A program made the position numbers and the translations under genes. DNA of 64,000 nucleotides, taken from positions 930,001 to 994,000 of the forward strand of contig NZ_QGHA01000001.1 of assembly GCF_003148845.1 (NCBI RefSeq), written 5' to 3'. This DNA comes from Mucilaginibacter oryzae. Its GTDB lineage: Bacteria > Bacteroidota > Bacteroidia > Sphingobacteriales > Sphingobacteriaceae. Below the pieces are notes generated by a model. That model searched no databases. It saw nothing but the letters and a program-made list of their open reading frames with translations, and had not been told where the DNA came from. Of the stretch, positions 18,147-27,274 are shown piece by piece. The number at the start of each line of letters is the position of its first letter. Position 1 is the first letter of the stretch.

Positions 18147-20051
18147 TTATATTTTAGTTAATCCAAATACGCTGTAAAAAAGCACCGCGATAATGCCGAG
18201 TACCATGATAAATATGTAAAACCCTACATTACCGGTTTGCAGTAAACGCAAACCTTTACTGGTTTCGATAGTGCCTTTACCTATGCCATTCACCAAACCG
18301 TCGATACCTAAACGCTCAACGATGTTATAAAAGAAGGTGGACAGCCAATCCAACGGTTTACGGATGATCAGATCATACAGCTCATCCAGGTAAAACTTGT
18401 GGTACGATATGCTTGTTAATGCCGGGCGCTCTTCGGTGTCCGCTACCGGTACGCTGCCGTTTTTTGCATATTTGATGTAAGCCCAACCCATAGCGGCCAA
18501 AGCTAACACTACGGAAGTACCCATCAAGGCGTATTCTAATGATTCAGACAAATGATGTTCGCCCAGTATCTCGTTCGATTTCTTGAACACCGGCTCAAGG
18601 AATGCAGCCAACTCGTGATGACCATGCAATACTTCCGGCACACCTATAAAACCACCTACGAAAGAGAGGATAGCCAATACGATAAGTGGAATAGTCATGG
18701 TTGGAGGCGACTCGTGCAAGTGATGCTCCTGCTCATGCGTACCCCGGAACTTACCGTAAAAAGTAAGGTACATCATCCTGAACATGTAAAATGAGGTTAA
18801 CATAGCCGTGATCACACCAATTACCCAGAACACCGGATTGTGCGCATAAGCATGTGCCAGGATCTCATCTTTAGAGAAGAAACCTGCCAGCGGCGGAATA
18901 CCGGCGATGGCCACAGTACCGATCATCATGGTGGTGAAAGTAGTTTTGATCTTACCTTTCAACCCGCCCATTTTGCGCATATCCTGCTCGCCGCTCATGG
19001 CGTGAATAACAGAACCAGCACCTAAGAACAATAAAGCTTTGAAAAACGCGTGGGTTAATACATGGAAGAAAGCGCCTGTGTAAGCGCCAACGCCTAAACC
19101 CAAAAACATATAACCTAATTGCGATACCGTTGAATAAGCCAGTACCTTTTTAATATCTGTTTGTGTAAGCGCTATCAAGGCTGCGATAAGCGCGGTGGCT
19201 AAACCAACATAAGCGATGATCTCGGTTGTGTCAGTAGCCAGTGTAAACAAAATGTTTGAGCGGGCAATCATGTAAATACCAGCCGTAACCATGGTAGCCG
19301 CGTGGATCAGGGCCGAAACCGGGGTCGGGCCGGCCATCGCATCCGGCAACCAGGTAAATAATGGCAACTGTGCCGATTTACCGCAGGCGCCTATGAATAA
19401 GCATATAGCGATAATTTCTACACCTTTTTTAGAGGTTGCGATAGCAGGCAATACTTCGGAAAATGAAAGACTGTTGTAGAAGTGGATAATGCAGAACATA
19501 CCCAGCAAAAAGCCCAAATCACCGATACGGTTCATTACAAAGGCTTTTTTAGCAGCATCTGCATAATCAGGATTGGTATACCAGAAACCGATCAGCAGGT
19601 ATGAGCACAAGCCTACACCTTCCCAACCAATGAACAGGATGAGGTAGTTTGAGCCTAAAACCAGTAACAACATGAAAAACACGAACAGGTTAAGGTAAGC
19701 GAAAAATTTACCAAAGCCTTCGTCATCATGCATATATCCTATCGAGTAGAGGTGGATCAGGAAACCAACACCCGTAATAATCAGCAGCATGATCGCGCTC
19801 AATTGATCGATCAGGAACGCGAAAGGGAATTTCAATGTACCAACGGCAAACCAGGTAAAGTAATTAACGTTAATAGGTACGCCGGTAGATTTTACCTGGA
19901 AAAAAGCAGCGATACTTAAACCAAATGATATCAATACCAGCAAACTGCCGGTAAAGCCAATTACACTTTTTGATAACGAATTACGGCCAAGTCCGTTAAT
20001 AATAAAACCTGCTAAGGGTAATATTGGAATAAGCCAGATTAATTGATTCAT
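18147..20051 (-). CDS. nuoL: NADH-quinone oxidoreductase subunit L
   Basis: 634 residues, the usual size including the long C-terminal lateral helix. It is the distal proton-pumping subunit. LFIGWEGVGLCSYLLIGFW, SAQLPLFTWLPDAMAGPTPV and VSALIHAATMVTAGIYM are hallmark motifs. A His-rich loop (HEQEHHLHE) occurs near residue 440. A C-rich palindromic repeat sits directly upstream of the ATG, between nuoK and nuoL. Confidence 0.97.
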   Translation of the reverse strand: MNQLIWLIPILPLAGFIINGLGRNSLSKSVIGFTGSLLVLISFGLSIAAFFQVKSTGVPINVNYFTWFAVGTLKFPFAFLIDQLSAIMLLIITGVGFLIHLYSIGYMHDDEGFGKFFAYLNLFVFFMLLLVLGSNYLILFIGWEGVGLCSYLLIGFWYTNPDYADAAKKAFVMNRIGDLGFLLGMFCIIHFYNSLSFSEVLPAIATSKKGVEIIAICLFIGACGKSAQLPLFTWLPDAMAGPTPVSALIHAATMVTAGIYMIARSNILFTLATDTTEIIAYVGLATALIAALIALTQTDIKKVLAYSTVSQLGYMFLGLGVGAYTGAFFHVLTHAFFKALLFLGAGSVIHAMSGEQDMRKMGGLKGKIKTTFTTMMIGTVAIAGIPPLAGFFSKDEILAHAYAHNPVFWVIGVITAMLTSFYMFRMMYLTFYGKFRGTHEQEHHLHESPPTMTIPLIVLAILSFVGGFIGVPEVLHGHHELAAFLEPVFKKSNEILGEHHLSESLEYALMGTSVVLALAAMGWAYIKYAKNGSVPVADTEERPALTSISYHKFYLDELYDLIIRKPLDWLSTFFYNIVERLGIDGLVNGIGKGTIETSKGLRLLQTGNVGFYIFIMVLGIIAVLFYSVFGLTKI

Positions 20052-20190
20052 AAGCCCCCTCTAAATCTCCCCCGGCAGGGGAGACTTTTTGTTTTAAGTT
20101 ATTGTCTATTAATAAATCTATCCTGAATAAGGATATAAACTTCATTTTCTAAAAGCCCTCTCCCTCCGGGGAGGGTTGGGTGGGGCTTTA
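20052..20190. repeat. Paired C-rich palindromic repeat (family A) between nuoK and nuoL
   Basis: Two units lie in inverted orientation: 20052-20090 begins AAGCCCCCTCTAAATCTCCC and ends GGGGAGACTTTTT; 20151-20190 is AAAGCCCTCTCCC...GGGTGGGGCTTTA. Each unit has its own inner hairpin (CTCCCC...GGGGAG), and the outer GCCCC/GGGGC ends pair across the whole 139 bases. The stop codon of nuoK lies inside the right unit. Same family: 23632-23726, 41838-42026, 44756-44850. Confidence 0.85.
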
Positions 20191-20517
20191 CCATTTCAGC
20201 CTGTTCAGTACGTTGATGTCTATCGAGTTGGTGTTACGGTAAATCATTACGATGATAGCCAAACCAACTGCAACTTCGGCAGCAGCCAGCGCCATAATAA
20301 AGAATACGAAAACCTGCCCGGTTGCATCACCCCTGTATACCGAAAAAGCGGTAAGCAAAAGGTTAACCGAGTTAAGCATCAATTCAACCGACATGAAAAT
20401 GACGATAGCGTTGCGGCGGATTAATACGCCCATTACGCCTATAGCAAAAATGATGGTGCTTAATAAAATGTAGTGATTAAGCGGCACGGCGTGCATAGTA
20501 TTTGTTAAACTTTCCAT
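20188..20517 (-). CDS. nuoK: NADH-quinone oxidoreductase subunit K
   Basis: 109 residues with three membrane helices. The conserved glutamates of the NuoK proton relay are visible: [15 protein letters not shown] (first) and [16 protein letters not shown] (second). The start overlaps the nuoJ stop by one base; an alternative Met lies at residue 8. The stop codon falls inside a family A repeat. Confidence 0.95.
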   Translation of the reverse strand: MESLTNTMHAVPLNHYILLSTIIFAIGVMGVLIRRNAIVIFMSVELMLNSVNLLLTAFSVYRGDATGQVFVFFIMALAAAEVAVGLAIIVMIYRNTNSIDINVLNRLKW

Positions 20518-21020
20518 TATGCTGCTTTAGGTTCTTTTTCTTTAGTTGCCAATAATACCGCCCCTACCATCGCAGATAGCAACAGCACAGAAGATACTTC
20601 GAAAGGCAGTAAAAACTCATCAAATAATACCTTACCCAAGTTTTTCACCAAACCCAGATCAGGGTTTTGTAATAAAACCGGGTTTGAAGTGCCTAAAAGT
20701 TTGAGTGATGATGCAATGGCAACAGCTAAAATCCCACCGCCAACTACGCCTGCCAGTTTCACCATAAAAGGCTTAACAGGTTCGCTGTCCTTATTAAGAT
20801 TGATCAGCATCAGTGTGTAAAGGAACAGTACCAGAATGGCCCCCATGTATACAATGAAATTTACAATAGCCAAAAACTGTGCGTTAAGCAAAATGTAGTG
20901 AATGGTAAATGTAAAAAAGGTAAGGATCAGATAAAGGATACTATGTACCGGATTTTTGGCCGAGATTACCAATATCGAAAAGAATATGGACAAAAATGCG
21001 ATGAAGTAAAATGTAATCAT
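20517..21020 (-). CDS. nuoJ: NADH-quinone oxidoreductase subunit J
   Basis: 167 residues, five membrane helices. The conserved third helix [19 protein letters not shown] with the pi-bulge region of complex I is clear. It is placed between nuoI and nuoK, as in the standard nuo order, and overlaps nuoK by one base. A 57-base gap separates it from nuoI. Confidence 0.95.
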   Translation of the reverse strand: MITFYFIAFLSIFFSILVISAKNPVHSILYLILTFFTFTIHYILLNAQFLAIVNFIVYMGAILVLFLYTLMLINLNKDSEPVKPFMVKLAGVVGGGILAVAIASSLKLLGTSNPVLLQNPDLGLVKNLGKVLFDEFLLPFEVSSVLLLSAMVGAVLLATKEKEPKAA

Positions 21021-21077
21021 GTTTTTATTTACAAAACACCTTTACCCTGTTAGGCAGGGCAAAGGTATAAAACTTCT

Positions 21078-21575
21078 TTATTGATTTAAGGGTGCCTCTA
21101 CTAATTTGTCTTTACCGTAAATGAAATCCTTACGCAGGTAATCAGCCGGAACAATATCTCCGTCAAGGTAAATGGCTTCTTTAGGGCAGGCCTCTTCGCA
21201 TAAACCGCAGAAAATGCAACGCAGCATGTTTATTTCATAAACGGCGGCGTACTTCTCTTCCCGATATAAATGCTCTTCACCTTTCTGGCGCTCGGCCGCA
21301 GTCATGGTTATCGCTTCGGCAGGGCACGATAACGCGCATAAGCCACAGGCGGTGCAACGTTCACGGCCTTCCTCATCGCGTTTCAGCGAGTGCATACCAC
21401 GGAAGTTCTCAGAAAACTCACGCTTTTCTTCCGGATAGCTGATAGTTACCGGCTTTTTGAAAAAGTGCTTCATGGTGGTTGACAAACCGCCCACAATAGC
21501 AGGCAGGTAAGCGCGCTCTAAAAAGTTGAGAGGCTTAACTTCCAGTACTTTTCTTTTATTGCTTAATGGTTCCAT
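21078..21575 (-). CDS. nuoI: NADH-quinone oxidoreductase subunit I
   Basis: 165 residues. NuoI carries the two 4Fe-4S clusters N6a and N6b that pass electrons to N2. Both motifs are intact: CTACGLCALSCPAEAI and CIFCGLCEEACPKEAI. The N-terminal part has the amphipathic region for docking to the membrane arm. It begins four bases after the nuoH stop. Confidence 0.96.
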   Translation of the reverse strand: MEPLSNKRKVLEVKPLNFLERAYLPAIVGGLSTTMKHFFKKPVTISYPEEKREFSENFRGMHSLKRDEEGRERCTACGLCALSCPAEAITMTAAERQKGEEHLYREEKYAAVYEINMLRCIFCGLCEEACPKEAIYLDGDIVPADYLRKDFIYGKDKLVEAPLNQ

Positions 21576-21579
21576 TTAA

Positions 21580-22623
21580 TTAATATCCAAAGTGTGTAAG
21601 TAATGTACTGCCTACGCCTGTAAGCACAATGTTGGCAATAGCCAATGGTATTAATATCTTCCAGCCCAGGTCCATCAACTGGTCATAACGGAAACGCGGG
21701 ATTGTCCAGCGTACCCACATGAAGAAGAATATAGAAAAGAATATTTTGGCGAACAATACCACAACACCTATAATAGGGGCAACAGTAGGGCCTGTGTGTG
21801 CGGCAACCCAATCCATACCCGGATAGTTATAACCGCCCCAATAAAGAGTAGCCATTACCGCCGATGAAATGAACATGTTGATATACTCGGCAAACAGGTA
21901 AAAACCTAACTTCATTGATGAGTACTCGGTATGGTAACCGCCTACAAGCTCGGTTTCGCACTCTGGCAAATCGAAGGGCGAACGGTTAGTTTCGGCAAAA
22001 GCACATACCAGAAATAGCAAAAAGCCAAGCGGTTGCCTTATTACATTCCAATGCCAGCTATGTTGCTGCTCGGCAATCTCCTTCAAACTTAATGTACCGG
22101 TGAGCATCAGCAGGGCAATAATGGATAATCCCATCGAAATTTCGTAGCTGATATTTTGCGATGCCGCACGGATAGCGCCTAACAACGAGTATTTATTGTT
22201 CGACGCCCAGCCACCAATCATGATGCCGTAAACACCTAATGAAACCACACCGAAAATATATAATATACCTACGTTGATATCGGTAACCTGTAAATCAAAA
22301 GTGTGACCGCCAATTTGAATAGCCGAGCCCCATGGAATAACGGCAGAACCTATACAAGCTGTTAAAATAGCCAGTGAAGGGCCTACAATGAACAGGAAAC
22401 CTGTTGCATTGGTAGGGATGATCTCTTCTTTCAAAAACATCTTACCACCATCGGCCAAAGGCTGTAAAATACCCCATGGACCGGCACGGTTAGGGCCTAT
22501 CCTATCCTGAAAAAACGCGGCAACCTTACGCTCGGCATAGGTTGAGTACATGGCTACAACCAGGCTGATCAGAAAGATCACTACGATCAATACAATGCTG
22601 AATATTAATTGTGGCGTTTCCAT
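21580..22623 (-). CDS. nuoH: NADH-quinone oxidoreductase subunit H
   Basis: 347 residues with eight or so membrane helices, forming the quinone-binding chamber. YSTYAERKVAAFFQDRIGPNRAG is near the N-terminus, the charged loop FAETNRSPFDLPECETELVG in the middle and WVRWTIPRFRYDQLM near the C-terminus. It starts one base from the nuoG stop. Confidence 0.97.
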   Translation of the reverse strand: METPQLIFSIVLIVVIFLISLVVAMYSTYAERKVAAFFQDRIGPNRAGPWGILQPLADGGKMFLKEEIIPTNATGFLFIVGPSLAILTACIGSAVIPWGSAIQIGGHTFDLQVTDINVGILYIFGVVSLGVYGIMIGGWASNNKYSLLGAIRAASQNISYEISMGLSIIALLMLTGTLSLKEIAEQQHSWHWNVIRQPLGFLLFLVCAFAETNRSPFDLPECETELVGGYHTEYSSMKLGFYLFAEYINMFISSAVMATLYWGGYNYPGMDWVAAHTGPTVAPIIGVVVLFAKIFFSIFFFMWVRWTIPRFRYDQLMDLGWKILIPLAIANIVLTGVGSTLLTHFGY

Positions 22624-23618
22624 TATAAGCGGGTCTCCCTTTCAAATTGTTCTTTATTAGCTTCGATCAATACCGGGTTGGTTTTTACAACCGGCAGCGG
22701 TGTAAACTCATAGTGGTTAGCGCTGATTACCGAGTGATGAGATACCTTACGCGGACCTTCAATAACCCAATCGGCAGTTTTCTTTTTATCGAAACGGCAG
22801 GTATTACAGATAAACTCTTCCACCTCACCATAAACATCCTTACGGCCGGTTACCCTGATCACATCCTCGCCTTTATACCATAAGGTTACTTTACCACAGC
22901 ATTTATCGCAATCGCGGTGTGCCTCAACAGGTTTGGTGAACCATACACGGTTTTTAAAGCGGAAAGTTTTATCAGTTAAGGCGCCTACCGGGCAAACATC
23001 AATCACGTTACCCGAAAAATCGTTGTCAACAGCCTTGCTGATATAGGTTGAGATTTCAGAATGATCGCCCCTGTTCAAGATGCCGTGTAAACGCGTATTG
23101 GTGATCTGGTCGGCAGTGAACACGCAACGGTAGCAAAGGATGCAACGGGTCATGTGTAACTGGATCTTATCACCGATATCAATTTTTTCGAATGTGCGAC
23201 GGTCGAACTCGTAACGGGTTTTGGCAGCGCCGTGCTCAAAGCCCAAATCCTGCAGGTGGCACTCGCCTGCCTGATCGCACACCGGGCAGTCAAGCGGGTG
23301 GTTGATCAGCAGCATCTCCACAACGCCTTTACGGGCCTCAACAACCTCGGGCGAAGTGATATTTTGTACCTCCATACCATCCATAACACCGGTACGGCAT
23401 GATGCCACCAGCTTAGGCATAGGACGGGGGTCTTTTTCAGATCCTTTGGTAACTTTCACCAGGCAGGTACGGCATTTACCACCGCTGCCCTGCAACTTGG
23501 AGTAATAGCACATAGCAGGCGGAACGATATCGCCACCTATCTGCCTTGCGGCATTCAGGATGCTTGTTCCGGGTTCTACATCAACGGTTATTCCGTCTAT
23601 TGTTACTTTCATTGACAT
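22623..23618 (-). CDS. nuoG: Short NuoG: 2Fe-2S/4Fe-4S subunit of complex I
   Basis: 331 residues, far below the roughly 700-900 of Escherichia coli or Thermus NuoG. Cluster ligands of the N-terminal half are present: a 2Fe-2S set (MCYY...GGKCRTC...SCRTG), the His-plus-three-Cys N5 motif (HPLDCPVCDQAGECHLQD), and the N4 motif (CILCYRC...VCPVGAL). A final pair DCDKCCGKV and ICNTCRFDK marks the start of the molybdopterin-type domain, after which the protein stops. Short NuoG proteins are, to my knowledge, normal in several Bacteroidota. A second ATG at 23612 is an equally good start. Confidence 0.92.
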   Translation of the reverse strand: MSMKVTIDGITVDVEPGTSILNAARQIGGDIVPPAMCYYSKLQGSGGKCRTCLVKVTKGSEKDPRPMPKLVASCRTGVMDGMEVQNITSPEVVEARKGVVEMLLINHPLDCPVCDQAGECHLQDLGFEHGAAKTRYEFDRRTFEKIDIGDKIQLHMTRCILCYRCVFTADQITNTRLHGILNRGDHSEISTYISKAVDNDFSGNVIDVCPVGALTDKTFRFKNRVWFTKPVEAHRDCDKCCGKVTLWYKGEDVIRVTGRKDVYGEVEEFICNTCRFDKKKTADWVIEGPRKVSHHSVISANHYEFTPLPVVKTNPVLIEANKEQFERETRL

Positions 23619-23631
23619 TTAATATTAATCG

Positions 23632-23726
23632 GCCCCACCCAACCCTCCCCGGAGGGGGAGGGCTTTTAATGAGGCGTTATACTTTTTTCAAAGTCTCCCC
23701 TACCGGGGGAGATTTAGAGGGGGCTC
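23632..23726. repeat. Paired C-rich palindromic repeat (family A) between nuoF and nuoG
   Basis: Unit one (23632-23667, GCCCCACCCAACCCTCCCC...GGGCTTTT) and unit two (23688-23726, CAAAGTCTCCCC...GAGGGGGCTC) face each other in inverted orientation, each with an inner CCCC/GGGG hairpin. On the minus strand the element begins inside the last codons of nuoF, so the TAA stop of nuoF is the TAA within CCCCTCTAAATCTC. Confidence 0.85.
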
Positions 23727-25075
23727 GTCTCCACAACTTTCAACGGATCGGCGTAATGTGCCAAACCATAGTTTCTTGAAGTTGCTTCGCTGGCGTTAGT
23801 TACGTGCCACTCAAATTCATCCCTGAAGTGGCGGATTGCACTGGCCACCGGCCAGGCCGCAGCGTCACCCAGCGGACAAATGGTATTTCCCTCTATCTTT
23901 TTCGATACATCAACCAGCAGGTCCATATCGCTCATTTTGCCATGGCCGTACTCTAAGCGATGTAATACTTTTTCCATCCATCCGGTACCCTCACGGCAAG
24001 GCGAACATTGTCCGCAGCTCTCGTGGTGATAAAAACGGGCGAAGTTCCAGGTATTCCTCACAATACAGGCGTCCTCATCATAAGCGATGAAACCACCCGA
24101 ACCCAACATGGTACCACTCACGAAACCACCATCAGATAATGATTCGTAGCTCATCAAACGGGCTTCGTTATTAATGGTTTTCAGGATAAGGTTAGCAGGT
24201 AAAATAGGCACTGATGATCCGCCGGCCACAACCGCTTTTAAACGTTTGCCGTTGGCAATGCCGCCACAATACTCATCTGAGTAAATAAACTCTTCAACGG
24301 GTAAGCCCAACTCAATTTCGTAAACACCTGGCTTTTTCAGGTTACCACCAGCCGAGATCAGTTTAGTACCTGTACTCCTGCCGATCCCTATTTTAGCATA
24401 CTCGTCGCCGCCTTCGTTAATGATAGGAACAACGGCTGCAATTGATTCAACGTTGTTAACCACCGTAGGGCAGCCATACAAACCGGCGATAGCCGGGAAT
24501 GGCGGTTTGATACGCGGGTTACCACGCTTGCCTTCCAATGATTCTAATAAAGCGGTTTCTTCTCCGCAGATGTAAGCGCCACCGCCTGGTTGAACGTAAA
24601 GTTCCAGGTCGTAACCGGTGCCTAATATGTTTTTACCTAAAAAGCCTTTTGCTTTTGCTTCGGCAATGGCACGCTCCAGGATTCTCACCTGCGGCATCAT
24701 CTCGCCGCGCAGGTAGATATATGATGTATTTGCACCAAGCGCGAAGCTTGATACGATCATCCCCTCAATTAATAAGTGAGGAATATGAGTCATCAAATAA
24801 CGATCTTTAAAAGTGCCCGGTTCCGATTCGTCACCATTACAAACCAGGTAACGTGGTACGCCTTCCGGTTTAGCCAAAAAGCTCCATTTCATACCGGTTG
24901 GGAAGCCCGCGCCGCCACGGCCTCGTAAGCCCGACTTTTTAACTTCCTCAACAATCTCTTCAGGGGTCATTTTCAATGCTTTCTCAACAGAAGCATAGCC
25001 ACCTTTTGAGCGGTAAACATCAAATGTATTGATGCCGGGTACGTTTATATGTTCTAAAAGTAATTTCCGTCCCAT
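23714..25075 (-). CDS. nuoF: NADH-quinone oxidoreductase subunit F (NADH-binding)
   Basis: 453 residues. NuoF binds NADH and FMN and holds 4Fe-4S cluster N3. The glycine-rich FMN site [16 protein letters not shown], the NADH-site acidic residues and the cluster motif [16 protein letters not shown] are present. Its last residues (Ser-Pro-Leu-stop) are encoded by the adjoining family A repeat, suggesting the element has replaced the original 3' end. It starts seven bases after the unknown basic gene at 25083-25406. Confidence 0.96.
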   Translation of the reverse strand: MGRKLLLEHINVPGINTFDVYRSKGGYASVEKALKMTPEEIVEEVKKSGLRGRGGAGFPTGMKWSFLAKPEGVPRYLVCNGDESEPGTFKDRYLMTHIPHLLIEGMIVSSFALGANTSYIYLRGEMMPQVRILERAIAEAKAKGFLGKNILGTGYDLELYVQPGGGAYICGEETALLESLEGKRGNPRIKPPFPAIAGLYGCPTVVNNVESIAAVVPIINEGGDEYAKIGIGRSTGTKLISAGGNLKKPGVYEIELGLPVEEFIYSDEYCGGIANGKRLKAVVAGGSSVPILPANLILKTINNEARLMSYESLSDGGFVSGTMLGSGGFIAYDEDACIVRNTWNFARFYHHESCGQCSPCREGTGWMEKVLHRLEYGHGKMSDMDLLVDVSKKIEGNTICPLGDAAAWPVASAIRHFRDEFEWHVTNASEATSRNYGLAHYADPLKVVETSPL

Positions 25076-25082
25076 AGCTTAA

Positions 25083-25406
25083 TTAACGTATGCTACCATT
25101 ATTCAATCCTGTATTAATTGGATGATCTTGATTTGTAAAATGAGCCCTCAAATTTCTCTTAAATTGAGCCCTTTCCATTTGATGCAAAATCTGTTTGTCT
25201 TTTTGATTGCTTTTTCGGGTTGTGTTTCGTCTACGCTTATCACTTACCATAGATTTAAAACCAAATTTAACCCAAATAGCCTTATACTTACTATGTGCTT
25301 CTGCTCCTTCTTCAGATCGATAACCATAAACATCTTTAGAACTCAACTCCGGATATTTTTCAGGGTTGCGCAGTTTATGATAATCTTTATCCTTTTGAGA
25401 AGCCAT
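25083..25406 (-). CDS. Unknown small basic protein inside the nuo operon
   Basis: 107 residues, MASQKDKDYHKLRNPEKYPE onward, very rich in Lys, Arg, Asn and Gln, with a strongly basic middle part (SDKRRRNTTRKSNQKDK). There is no signal peptide and no membrane segment, and no Cys that could bind a cluster. It begins three bases after the nuoE stop and ends seven bases before the nuoF start, so it is surely co-transcribed and probably translated with them. The base composition is more AT-rich than that of its neighbours, which hints at a younger or fast-evolving gene. I do not recognise it; an assembly or accessory role for the NADH module is only a guess. Confidence 0.7.
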   Translation of the reverse strand: MASQKDKDYHKLRNPEKYPELSSKDVYGYRSEEGAEAHSKYKAIWVKFGFKSMVSDKRRRNTTRKSNQKDKQILHQMERAQFKRNLRAHFTNQDHPINTGLNNGSIR

Positions 25407-25409
25407 AGC

Positions 25410-25934
25410 TTAATTCTTAGCTTTCGCCTTTAAATCACTGATCAGTTTATCTACCGACTCGTTGGTCAGGTTTTCATAAAAAGTGTACTCCGGGCCAATT
25501 TGCAATACCGGGCCAAAGCCGCAGGCTGCAAGGCACTCTACCCCTCTCCAGCTAAATAAGCCGTCGGGAGTAACTTCGCCTTCTTTTACACCAAGGGTTT
25601 TCTCAATATGATCCATGATCTTTTCGGCACCTACCAGGCAGCAGCCGCTTGTACGGCAAACTTCCAGTACGTACTTGCCTTGCGGGCGCAAAAAGTACAT
25701 GGTGTAAAAAGTAGCTACCTCATATACCTCAATAGGTAAGATGCTTAAATATTCGGCAACCTTATCCATTGCAGGGGCGCTCACCCAGCCAAACTCGGCC
25801 TGTACCAGGTGAAGGATGGGCAACAAGCCCGATTTTTGTTTGCCTTGCGGATAACGGCTAACTATCTCATCAAATTTACTGATCAGTTCCGGCGAAAATT
25901 CAACCGGTTCCTGTGCTTCGTCAACTCTAAGCAT
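25410..25934 (-). CDS. nuoE: NADH-quinone oxidoreductase subunit E
   Basis: 174 residues. It holds the 2Fe-2S cluster N1a, with ligands in CRTSGC (C-x4-C) and ECLAACG (C-x3-C). The N-terminal helical domain contains KQKSGLLPILHLVQAEFGW. Its start overlaps the nuoD end by eight bases. It is part of the NADH-oxidising module with nuoF and nuoG. Confidence 0.95.
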   Translation of the reverse strand: MLRVDEAQEPVEFSPELISKFDEIVSRYPQGKQKSGLLPILHLVQAEFGWVSAPAMDKVAEYLSILPIEVYEVATFYTMYFLRPQGKYVLEVCRTSGCCLVGAEKIMDHIEKTLGVKEGEVTPDGLFSWRGVECLAACGFGPVLQIGPEYTFYENLTNESVDKLISDLKAKAKN

Positions 25935-27138
25935 CTAACTCTCCGGCTATAATGTTTAAACTACTCATGTTAATAATAGCATCTGATAATAACATACCGC
26001 GGCTCATTGGCGCATACATCTGGTAATTGATGAAGCTTGGCCTGCGGAAATGCAAACGGTACGGCGAACGGCCGCCATCATTAACCAGGTAAAAACCCAG
26101 CTCGCCGTTGGCTCCCTCAACCGAATGATAAACTTCGGTGGTAGGGGTCGGAATTTCACCCATCACAATTTTAAAGTGATAGATCAAAGCTTCCATGTTG
26201 TTATATACTTCCTCTTTTGGAGGCAGGTAAAATTCAGGAACATCGGCGTGGAAAACATCACCGGGTTCTTTATCAAGCTTGGCTAATGCCTGCTCAATGA
26301 TCCTCAGGCTCTGCCACATTTCTTCGTTACGAACCAAAAAGCGGCTGTAAACGTCGCCGGTATCACCTACGGGTACTTCAAATTCAAAGTCTTCGTAAGA
26401 TGAATATGGGTTCATGGCCCTCACGTCGTAATCAACACCCGCTGCACGCAAAAGCGGACCGCTCCAGCTGTAGCTCAATGCTGTTTCCGCACTTACTGCG
26501 GCTACGCCACGGGTGCGGTCAACAAAAATCCTGTTACGGTTAAACAGGGTTTCAAACTCCTTAAGGGTTTTAGGGAAGTTCTTTAAAAAGGCACGCAATT
26601 TATCAAAGGCACGGCTGTTAAAGTTACGTTCAAAACCGCCGATACGACCGATGTTGGTTGTAAGACGTGAACCGCAAACTTCTTCATAAATCTCATAAAT
26701 AGCCTCACGATGCTCCATCATGTACAGGAAGCCGGTGAAAGCTCCGGTATCTACCCCCAACACACCGTTACACACAATATGATCGGCAATGCGGGCCAAC
26801 TCCATCACAATTACGCGGAGGTAATCAACACGTTTTGGCGTCTGGATATTTAAAAGCTTTTCAACCGTCATGTGCCATCCCATATTATTGATGGGCGATG
26901 AACAATAGTTTAACCGGTCGGTAAGTGGGGTGATCTGGTAAAAAGGCCGGTGTTCGGCAATTTTTTCGAAAGCACGATGAATATAACCAATGGTCGATAC
27001 ACCGCTAACAATACGCTCACCATCCAGCTGGAGCACGTTTTGGAACACACCGTGAGTAGCAGGGTGCGTTGGGCCCAGGTTTAAGGTTGATAGTTCGCTT
27101 TGCGGATCGTTATCTGTATATACAGGATGATTTTGCAT
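25927..27138 (-). CDS. nuoD: NADH-quinone oxidoreductase subunit D
   Basis: 403 residues, the 49-kDa-type subunit lining the quinone site. GPTHPATHGVFQNVLQLDGE, YIHRAFEKIAEHR and the C-terminal RSPYRLHFRRPSFINYQM are characteristic. NuoC and NuoD are separate genes here rather than a fusion. It overlaps nuoE by eight bases; a 136-base gap with a repeat separates it from nuoC. Confidence 0.96.
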   Translation of the reverse strand: MQNHPVYTDNDPQSELSTLNLGPTHPATHGVFQNVLQLDGERIVSGVSTIGYIHRAFEKIAEHRPFYQITPLTDRLNYCSSPINNMGWHMTVEKLLNIQTPKRVDYLRVIVMELARIADHIVCNGVLGVDTGAFTGFLYMMEHREAIYEIYEEVCGSRLTTNIGRIGGFERNFNSRAFDKLRAFLKNFPKTLKEFETLFNRNRIFVDRTRGVAAVSAETALSYSWSGPLLRAAGVDYDVRAMNPYSSYEDFEFEVPVGDTGDVYSRFLVRNEEMWQSLRIIEQALAKLDKEPGDVFHADVPEFYLPPKEEVYNNMEALIYHFKIVMGEIPTPTTEVYHSVEGANGELGFYLVNDGGRSPYRLHFRRPSFINYQMYAPMSRGMLLSDAIINMSSLNIIAGELDA

Positions 27139-27150
27139 CAGTATTGTTAA

Positions 27151-27267
27151 TTAGAGTCAGGAATTGTTAGAGTCAGGAACCAAGAGTTAAAGAGTCAGGT
27201 CGGGAAACTTGCCCCTCCTTCTTACTTTTATATTTCTTGATTCTTGTTTCTCATTCTCTTGTTTCTA
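27151..27267. repeat. AGAGTCAGGAA-type repeat cluster between nuoC and nuoD
   Basis: TAGAGTCAGGAA occurs at about 27152 and 27168, with AGAGTCAGG again at 27191. Further on, CTTGATTCTTG and CATTCTCTTGTTTCT are loosely inverted versions of the same unit (AAGAATCAAG). The element fills almost the whole gap between two co-transcribed genes. It is less perfect than the other repeat families in this window. Confidence 0.5.
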
Positions 27268-27274
27268 TAATAAA

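Noticed and set aside
20052..20190. Possible CRISPR-like repeats
   Set aside because: The units are inverted pairs, not regularly spaced direct repeats with unique spacers, and no cas gene is present.
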